Source: Cohnella hashimotonis
Lineage (GTDB): Bacteria; Bacillota; Bacilli; Paenibacillales; Paenibacillaceae
Direction of reading: 5' to 3'
Assembly: GCF_030014955.1 (NCBI RefSeq)
Contig: NZ_JAGRPV010000001.1
Location: 6,076,001 to 6,140,000, forward strand
DNA: 64,000 nucleotides
In this document: piece after piece, positions 58,526 through 64,000 of the stretch
Layout: the number at the start of each line of letters is the position of its first letter
Numbering within the stretch: position 1 is the stretch's first letter
The notes under the pieces: model-generated
Database searches by the model: none
What the model was told of the DNA's origin: nothing
The model's input: only the letters and a program-made list of their open reading frames with translations
Position numbers and translations under genes: made by a program

Positions 58526-59284
58526 TTAGAACACTTGCTCGCTGTATCCCATCAGCCGCCGCCTGCGCGGATTGCTGCGTTGCGCGATCTCTTCGGGCAC
58601 CCGATAGACGCCGTTGATGTCGTAGGTCATGTGCGGCACGATAAACTTTTTGCGGTAGATAACCTGCTGCACATATCGCGGATCGTCGCTCTGATTGCGC
58701 GCGCCCCGGTGCCAGATCTGGCTGTTGAACACGAGGCAGTCGCCCGCTTCCGCCAGAATCGAGATCGCGCCCTGCCCTTTGTATTCGCCAATCTCCTCGG
58801 CATGGCGGATAGCTCGACCTGCGCGGTGCGAGCCCGGTACGACCTGGGTCGGCCCCTGATCCTCGGTAACGTCGTCCAGATAATACAGCGCGTTCATGAG
58901 AAAAACCGGCATCGGGATGCTCGCGTCAATCTCCGCGCCCTCCGGCAGCGGGAAAAACAACGCCTCGTCGACGTGCCATTTGCTGACACCGTTGTTCCGG
59001 GTCGTGCGCATGCCGTTCATGCTGCTCAGCTGGCAGTCGGGACCAAGCACCTTTTCGATAAAGGTGCTGATGACGGGATGATCGACGAGCGCCTCGAAGA
59101 TCTCGCCCCGCTCGAACATCGGACCTTGCATCATGACGTTGTCGTCCTTGCCTTCGAAAGCCTGCCGGATGCCTTCCTTGAGCGCGGCCGCCTGGCCGCG
59201 ATCCAGCACGCCTTTGAACAATACGTAGCCGTCCTTGTGGAGCTGCTCCAGCTCTTTGGCAAAGTGCGTAGCGAGCGTCGTCAT
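58526..59284 (-). CDS. Phytanoyl-CoA dioxygenase (PhyH) family Fe(II)/2-oxoglutarate enzyme
   Basis: 252 aa. Double-stranded beta-helix with the iron triad His104-x-Asp106 ('KWHVDEAL') and His192 ('IWHRGARN'), and Arg203 placed to bind 2-oxoglutarate. 'QGPTQVVPGSHRAG' is typical of the family. All metal ligands are intact, so it is probably an active hydroxylase. Start at 59284 (AGAGG 10 nt upstream); an ATG at 59305 overlapping the ligase stop as ATGA is possible and would add 7 residues. Last gene of the operon; it likely hydroxylates the carrier-bound acyl group or the final product. Confidence 0.87.
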   Translation of the reverse strand: MTTLATHFAKELEQLHKDGYVLFKGVLDRGQAAALKEGIRQAFEGKDDNVMMQGPMFERGEIFEALVDHPVISTFIEKVLGPDCQLSSMNGMRTTRNNGVSKWHVDEALFFPLPEGAEIDASIPMPVFLMNALYYLDDVTEDQGPTQVVPGSHRAGRAIRHAEEIGEYKGQGAISILAEAGDCLVFNSQIWHRGARNQSDDPRYVQQVIYRKKFIVPHMTYDINGVYRVPEEIAQRSNPRRRRLMGYSEQVF

Positions 59285-59301
59285 GTTGATTCCGCCTCTC
59301 T

Positions 59302-60687
59302 TCATCCGTTTAGATTGGGATTACCTTCCTGCGCCTGCGGCTTGCGAATTTTTTTGAGCCGGTTGCTTGTGAGCGATTCCCTGGTAATGACGATCTTCTG
59401 CGGAATCTTGTGGGCAGGCAGCTTATCCCGGCAAAATGTCCATATGCGCCTGCGCAGTTCGCCGAGGCTCGGCTCCATATCCTCGCGCAACTTCACGGTC
59501 GCCATCACCATCTGCCCCGTGATGCCGCTCGTCTCCGCGCTGACGACGACCTCCTCGATGCCGGCCAGCTCCTGGAGCACGCTCTCCACCTCCGCCGGAT
59601 ATACTTTTTCCCCGCCGACGTTGATGATCTCCGAGCGCCGCCCGAGGATACGGATATAGCCGTCCTCTACGACGGCTTCGTCGCCCGTACGCAGCCAGCC
59701 GTCCTCGGTGAACGGGTCGGGCGCGTTCAGATAGCCGATCATGGCGGATTCCGCCTTGATCTCGAGCAGACCGTCTACGATCCGATACGAAGCCCCGTCT
59801 CCCTGCAGCGAGAACAGCAGCGAATCCGAGCTCTTGGACTTCGTCTTGAGCACGCCCAGTTCGGACATGCCGTAAGCCTGCACGGCGCGAACATCCGGAA
59901 ACGCCGCGTTCCAGGCGGCCAGCGTGTGTACCGGCATTACCTCGGAGCCGTAGGAGACCACCTTCAGGCTACTGAGATCGTGCATGCGATGCGCGCCGCT
60001 CAGGAGCAGCAAATTCATGAAGGTGGGCGAGACCGGCAGCGCCTCGATCCCGTACCGCTCGATCGTCCGGCATACCTCCTCCGGCGATCGGTCTTTCAGT
60101 ACGTGCAGGCAGCCGCCGTTGGCAAGCGTGGTCAGCATCGTGTTCATGCCGCCGATATGGTCGAACATCATGAAGGGAATCGTCTTCGCGGCACGGCCCT
60201 CCGCGCGGAACTTCGCCAGCAGCCGGTCCGCGCGGTGCACCGCCGCCTTGCTCCTGCCCGTCGAGCCCGAGGAAAATAGGACGAGTCCCGGCACGCGCTG
60301 GAGGAGCAGTCCAAGCAGCAAAGGGTGGCGGACTTCCGCGCCCTCCCTGCGGCGTATCGACAGTCCCGCTTCGTCCGCGCCGATCCTGACCTGCGCTTCC
60401 CCGATGTCCAAATATTCCTCGATTTTCGCCGCTACCAGGCTTCCGTCGATCGGAAGCACGACGCAAGACTGGCCAAGGAGGGCGAATACGGCGGCAGCCG
60501 CATAGGGCGAATATTCGGTCTCCAGCGAGACGACCGCGCGCTCGATCCCCTCGGCCTGCAGCCGTTCTCTCATCGTCCCGATCTGCGCGCCCAGCCAGGC
60601 GTACGAATACGCCCGATCCCGCCAGACCAGCGCAGTCCTGTCTCCGAACCGCCGGAAACGCTCCGTCAGCATGCTGTATTCTTGCAT
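59302..60687 (-). CDS. AMP-forming ligase/adenylation protein (ANL superfamily)
   Basis: 461 aa. Contains the P-loop 'LVLFSSGSTGRSKAAVH', 'MMFDHIGGMNTM', 'VQAYGMSELG', 'WLRTGD', 'GRRSEIINVGGEKVYPAEVE' and the late catalytic Lys in 'SNRLKKIRK'. Activates a carboxylic acid as acyl-AMP and passes it to CoA or to a phosphopantetheine carrier. The carrier domain at the end of the gene just upstream (16 bp away) is the natural partner. Shorter than most ANL proteins because the N-terminal part is trimmed. Acid specificity cannot be read. Confidence 0.9.
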   Translation of the reverse strand: MQEYSMLTERFRRFGDRTALVWRDRAYSYAWLGAQIGTMRERLQAEGIERAVVSLETEYSPYAAAAVFALLGQSCVVLPIDGSLVAAKIEEYLDIGEAQVRIGADEAGLSIRRREGAEVRHPLLLGLLLQRVPGLVLFSSGSTGRSKAAVHRADRLLAKFRAEGRAAKTIPFMMFDHIGGMNTMLTTLANGGCLHVLKDRSPEEVCRTIERYGIEALPVSPTFMNLLLLSGAHRMHDLSSLKVVSYGSEVMPVHTLAAWNAAFPDVRAVQAYGMSELGVLKTKSKSSDSLLFSLQGDGASYRIVDGLLEIKAESAMIGYLNAPDPFTEDGWLRTGDEAVVEDGYIRILGRRSEIINVGGEKVYPAEVESVLQELAGIEEVVVSAETSGITGQMVMATVKLREDMEPSLGELRRRIWTFCRDKLPAHKIPQKIVITRESLTSNRLKKIRKPQAQEGNPNLNG

Positions 60688-60703
60688 AGCTTAGCGCTCC
60701 TCC

Positions 60704-62095
60704 TCAGCCCGCCTCGGGCAGCCTCTCGAGCAAATAACCGACCAGCGTGTCGACCGTACGGTAAGGGCTGTCGGGCACGGATGCCGCAGCGATATCGGAT
60801 AGCGCGATGCCGCAGCCGAGCGCTTCCTCGATGCCTTGCTCGACGGATGCGAGCAGCGAGACGAGCCCGAGCGAGTCGAGGTTCCCGTTGCGCCCGTAGA
60901 GCGGCGCTTCGGCGCCGAGCTCGACTGGAACAGCGCCGCCTTGGAAACGGTTCAGGTCCTCGCAGCTGTCGAGCACGATCCGCAGGATCGTTTCGCGTCG
61001 GCCGTCCGGGCCGCGCGCATCGGACCGCTGCCGCTTGGCGAACAGCCCGGCGCCGCGAGCGTCCGCCCAGAGCATCTCGTACAGCCGGTGCTCACGCTTC
61101 GCCAGCGCCTCCAGCGCAACGCCCAGCTTCGCCATTCGTTCGGCGGCCGCCCGGCCTTGCAGCTGTTTGTGAGCATCCTCCCAATCCGCTACGATGGCAT
61201 CGAATGCCGCGGCATGGCCGTCGAACGGCGAGCCTAGCGTCTCCGCCGCCTCCCGCAGCAGATCGCGGAAAAAGTACCGGCTCCATCGCATGTCGAACAC
61301 GAAGGCCGACAACGCGCCGAGCGCCGCCGCGCCTTCGGCCAAGCTGCGGTGCAGCTGTCCGAGCAGACGTCTGGTTACCGCGTAGCCGAAATAATACGTT
61401 CGCGCTTCTTCCGCGACTTCCCGTGCCGACAAAAACTCGTGCGCATGCGTGGCCACCGCCTGCAGCAGCTGCTCCTCATAGGCAGAACACTTCGCGTCGT
61501 CGGCAGCGGCGATGCCTATGGAGCAGTACGAATGTAGCTCCTCCTTGCGCTTCGCGTTCGCCAGCTCGGGAATCGCCTTGTTGCCCTTCCAGAAATCGTC
61601 GAACGCCTGCAGCGACAGCGGACCGGCGTAGCGCGCGGGCACCGGATCATACACGTGCAGCCGCGTCTCCTCGATGCCGTATACCGCGAGCCAATGATCG
61701 ACGAGGTACTGGCGGGAGCCGGGATCTACGAGCTTCTCAATATACTTGGGCGACAGATAATCTTCGCAATGAGGCAGGTAATAGCTGGTGCCGGTGACCA
61801 GGAACAGCTCGCCTTCGCCAATGAGCCGTTGCCCTTCCCGCAGGCCTTCCTCGAGGCTCGCGAACTCCGTCTTGCCCGTCTGGCGCCAGACCGCTTCCGC
61901 GTAATCCAGCTTGTTAAAATAGGTTTTCACGAGCCCCGTGTCCGAGCAGGCCGGCACGCCGTAGAGCCGCGCGGCCGCGAGCAGCCCGAGCCCGCTCCGG
62001 ATGCCCTGCCGCCTCAGCACCTCGCGGACGAGCGGGAGATTGCACGGATAGTAATAGGGAATGTCCATCAGCGGTTCAAATGGTCGAATCATCAT
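60704..62095 (-). CDS. BtrH-like acyltransferase domain fused to an acyl-carrier domain
   Basis: 463 aa. The N-terminal half (to ~residue 330) resembles BtrH, a C39-peptidase-like acyltransferase: 'YYYPCNLPLVREVLR' with Cys18, 'YLVDHWLAVYG' with His134 and 'LHVYDPVPARYAGPLSL' with Asp150 form a plausible triad. The C-terminus (~380-463) is a carrier domain with 'GNLDSLGLVSLL', Ser408 being the probable phosphopantetheine site. BtrH moves an acyl group from a carrier to an aminoglycoside amine; here donor carrier and transferase are one chain. Start at 62095 with AAGGGAGGG; an open frame to 62335 is shadow. Overlaps the esterase gene by 20 bp. Confidence 0.78.
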   Translation of the reverse strand: MMIRPFEPLMDIPYYYPCNLPLVREVLRRQGIRSGLGLLAAARLYGVPACSDTGLVKTYFNKLDYAEAVWRQTGKTEFASLEEGLREGQRLIGEGELFLVTGTSYYLPHCEDYLSPKYIEKLVDPGSRQYLVDHWLAVYGIEETRLHVYDPVPARYAGPLSLQAFDDFWKGNKAIPELANAKRKEELHSYCSIGIAAADDAKCSAYEEQLLQAVATHAHEFLSAREVAEEARTYYFGYAVTRRLLGQLHRSLAEGAAALGALSAFVFDMRWSRYFFRDLLREAAETLGSPFDGHAAAFDAIVADWEDAHKQLQGRAAAERMAKLGVALEALAKREHRLYEMLWADARGAGLFAKRQRSDARGPDGRRETILRIVLDSCEDLNRFQGGAVPVELGAEAPLYGRNGNLDSLGLVSLLASVEQGIEEALGCGIALSDIAAASVPDSPYRTVDTLVGYLLERLPEAG

Positions 62096-63470
62096 GATCC
62101 CTCCCTTCCGCCGCGCGGTACGGCGTCTCTTCCCAGCGGGCGACCTCGCAATGCAGCGAGATATCTTCGGAAGCCCGGAACGTACGGTTTGGCATGACGC
62201 CGCCCGCTGCGTCCGTCTCGAACTTGCGGAATCCCTTCGTGAAACGAAAGCGAAAGCCCGTATCCCTCGGCACCCGGAATCGTCCGGCATAGCGGTTCCC
62301 GCCCGCATGGGCGAGCCGCATGCCCATGCCGCCATAGATGGCGGCGGGCGGCGCAGCCTCAGGCGGCACGTCGGCGGTCATCTCGACGACGACGCGATCG
62401 GACAGCGCGGGAACGACGGTGTAGACACCGGTTGCCACGAGCCCGCCGGACGTCAAGGTCAATGTCGTCGTACCCGGGCTCAGCGGTATTAACGTCCCGT
62501 CGGGCAGCGCCTTCAGCACCGACGGGTCGCCGACGCGGTATTCGCCGTTAAGTACGCTCATCACGAAGCCGCTGTCGTAACCGAGTACGGCATTGACTTG
62601 CGCCCGGTGTCCGCCCGTCAAGCCAATCTCGGTCCGGCCGCGGAGCTCGAGCGAAGCTGGCGTGCCCATGCGACCGAACATGAACAGCAGCGGAATATGC
62701 ACCCGATCGCCCCAGTCGGTCTCCTGATGGGCGGCATCGGCCTGCTCGAGATATGCGAGATCCTCGCCGTAGCGAAAGCCCTCCCCGAGCAGCTCGACCG
62801 CCACATCGCGAACATGCCTCGGAAGGAACAGTCCTTCCGCATCCCCGATGTCCATCCATACTTTGACGGGGGGACGGCCCCGGCAAGGCCTGTAAAGACG
62901 CTCTTCGCGCAGCCCCGACGGCGTGCTGTCGTCCAGCTGCGCCTTGACGAAATACGGCGACAGCATCATAAGCTTGCCGAACACGTCGGGATGGCGGAAC
63001 CCCATATGGTACGTGCACAGACCGCCGGCGGACGAGCCGAGCAAGCCTGTATTCGCGGGGTCCGGCAGCGTGCGGAACCGGGCGTCGATATACGGCTTCA
63101 CCTCGTTGACGACAAAGTCTTCATAATCGAGACCCGCGCACCGAACGACGTCCGCTTCCTCGGCCGGCGCCTTGAAGTGATAATATTCGTTGGCCTCCGC
63201 CGGCCTGACATGGGCGATGGCGACAATGATGATTCCTTCCATCAGACCTTCCCCGATCAACCGGTCGGCTGCGCGATGGATGCGCCAGGACTCTGTGCCT
63301 GGCGCCGCTGGGTCGAAGGCGCGCTGTCCCGCGTGCATGTACAGCACGGGATAGTGCCTGGACGTCTCCCCCTCGTAGCCCGGGGGCAAGTATACGAATA
63401 ACCTCCTTTCGTTGTCTAAACGGCTGGCGCGAAATCCCTCTACCGTCAGTATTGCAGCTTGAAGCGGCAA
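62076..63470 (-). CDS. Esterase-D/enterochelin-esterase-like alpha/beta hydrolase
   Basis: 464 aa. Catalytic Ser in 'GLLGSSAGGLCTYHMGFRHPD', 'RRLFVYLPPGYEG' at the start of the domain, 'YPVLYMHAGQRAFDP', and a His candidate in 'DAAHQETDW'. A C-terminal beta-sandwich (~365-450, 'NRYAGRFRVPRDTGFRFRFTKG') looks like a starch-binding-type module. No signal peptide. A frame opens at 63695, but that start precedes a terminator hairpin; the TTG at 63470 has GGGAGGGAGAG 3 nt upstream and begins just before the domain. First gene of the operon; may hydrolyse an ester or release the product. Confidence 0.75.
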   Translation of the reverse strand: MPLQAAILTVEGFRASRLDNERRLFVYLPPGYEGETSRHYPVLYMHAGQRAFDPAAPGTESWRIHRAADRLIGEGLMEGIIIVAIAHVRPAEANEYYHFKAPAEEADVVRCAGLDYEDFVVNEVKPYIDARFRTLPDPANTGLLGSSAGGLCTYHMGFRHPDVFGKLMMLSPYFVKAQLDDSTPSGLREERLYRPCRGRPPVKVWMDIGDAEGLFLPRHVRDVAVELLGEGFRYGEDLAYLEQADAAHQETDWGDRVHIPLLFMFGRMGTPASLELRGRTEIGLTGGHRAQVNAVLGYDSGFVMSVLNGEYRVGDPSVLKALPDGTLIPLSPGTTTLTLTSGGLVATGVYTVVPALSDRVVVEMTADVPPEAAPPAAIYGGMGMRLAHAGGNRYAGRFRVPRDTGFRFRFTKGFRKFETDAAGGVMPNRTFRASEDISLHCEVARWEETPYRAAEGRDHDDSTI

Positions 63471-63581
63471 GTCTCTCCCTCCCGTCCGGTGATCTTCCAA
63501 GCTTCTCTGCTCTTCTCTCCTCTTCCCTTCTTTTGCTCCTCCTTCCGCATCTCCCGGCTCCGCGTCAAATCGCGCCACGTC

Positions 63582-63624
63582 AAAAAACCCCGCTGTCCCG
63601 AAACGATACCGGGAAAACGGGGTT
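63582..63624 (-). terminator. Terminator-like stem in the leader of the esterase operon
   Basis: AACCCCG (63586-63592)/CGGGGTT (63618-63624) with inner TCCCG/CGGGA; on the minus strand followed by TTTTTTG. It is downstream of the MFS stop and upstream of the esterase start, so it ends the MFS transcript or acts as an attenuator. Confidence 0.75.
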
Positions 63625-63625
63625 G

Positions 63626-63656
63626 TTTTTAAAACATGACAACCATGTTTTAAAAA
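63626..63656. promoter_or_regulatory. Perfect 13-bp inverted repeat, probable operator
   Basis: TTTTTAAAACATG (63626-63638) and CATGTTTTAAAAA (63644-63656) around ACAAC. A second inverted repeat, TACAAATT/AATTTGTA (63702-63721), lies closer to the MFS stop. Neither is followed by a clear T-run on the minus strand other than through the next stem, so a protein-binding role is likely. Confidence 0.5.
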
Positions 63657-63741
63657 GTCATGGCCCTCAGATTGTGCATGGATGATGCACCTCAAATTTA
63701 ATACAAATTGTATAATTTGTAAATATTTATTTTTAGACAGA

Positions 63742-64000
63742 CTATCGGTATGTGCGGATCGGCTTCAACAGCGCGGCGGCGACTATGCCCAGTACGAGCA
63801 GCACCATACCGAGGACGGCAAGCACATGTCCCGCGCCCCAACGGTCGGCGAGCATAGAGACGGCTGCCAGCGACAACGTGGGGGCTACGCTCGTAATGGC
63901 GCCCAGCGTACCGTATATTCTCCCCTGCAGCTCGCCGCGAACCTCCGTTTTCAGGATGATCTGGACCATCATCGAGCAAAAAGCAAACAGCAGGCCGCCA
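63742..64000 (-). CDS. MFS transporter, C-terminal part (5' end beyond the window)
   Basis: Only the last ~86 residues are present: 'FAFCSMMVQIILKTEVRGELQGRIYGTLGAITSVAPTLSLAAVSMLADRWG' and a final membrane segment 'VLAVLGMVLLVLGIVAAALL'. The ELQGRIYG-type loop is typical of macrolide-efflux-like MFS exporters. It lies upstream of the esterase operon on the same strand and could export its product, although a terminator-like stem separates them. Confidence 0.7.
   Translation of the reverse strand, partial: GGLLFAFCSMMVQIILKTEVRGELQGRIYGTLGAITSVAPTLSLAAVSMLADRWGAGHVLAVLGMVLLVLGIVAAALLKPIRTYR

Noticed and set aside
62096..62335. N-terminal extension of the BtrH-like protein
   Set aside because: Arg/Ser-rich sequence antisense-frame in type within the esterase gene; the tandem ATG at 62092-62095 with AAGGGAGGG is clearly the start.

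Overview
The window is a G+C-rich chromosomal segment, most likely from a Paenibacillaceae bacterium (Paenibacillus or Cohnella type). This is inferred from strong AGGAGG-type ribosome sites, a T-box in front of leuA, CcpA-type cre sites, a CsoR-CopA copper module, many LacI and AraC regulators, and a large glycan-use gene set. No tRNA, rRNA or CRISPR was seen.

Layout. 1-2900: Fur-controlled iron or corrinoid ABC uptake genes, divergent around two Fur boxes. 3425-14827: an 11-gene minus-strand operon (pxpB, pxpC, NitT/TauT-type ABC transporter, UbiD decarboxylase, pxpA, FrdA-like flavoprotein, small 2Fe-2S protein, 4,5-dihydroxyphthalate decarboxylase-like protein, LLM flavin oxidoreductase), divergent from an IclR regulator. 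It looks like uptake and breakdown of an aromatic or cyclic-amide carboxylate by an unnamed route. 16212-28002: a LacI-controlled rhamnoside-type operon (sugar ABC transporter, GH78-like and GH106-like glycosidases, MFS). 28160-31098: csoR and copA. 31600-37740: a LacI regulator divergent from a secreted beta-propeller/CBM32 protein, then a GH4 glycosidase divergent from an AraC regulator. 38285-40227: leuA under a leucine T-box. 40594-41989: an IS3-family element. 42209-51875: a GGDEF protein, a sugar ABC operon with a Gfo/Idh/MocA dehydrogenase and an aldose epimerase, and a YesN-like AraC regulator. 51920-58157: a YerB-like lipoprotein, a LacI regulator and a large modular alpha-amylase that share an AACCGGTT operator core. 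58526-63470: a compact four-gene operon (esterase, BtrH-like acyltransferase fused to a carrier domain, AMP ligase, PhyH-type dioxygenase) resembling a small acyl-transfer natural-product pathway, next to a cut-off MFS gene.

The most unusual signal outside genes is a set of intergenic arrays of short hairpins repeated about every 50-52 bp (one at 72 bp). Each array has its own stem sequence, but most stems start with TAG and end with CTA or a close variant, and four of the six convergent gene gaps hold one. The two best candidates for undescribed biology with genes are the 11-gene catabolic operon and the BtrH-carrier/ligase/dioxygenase cluster.
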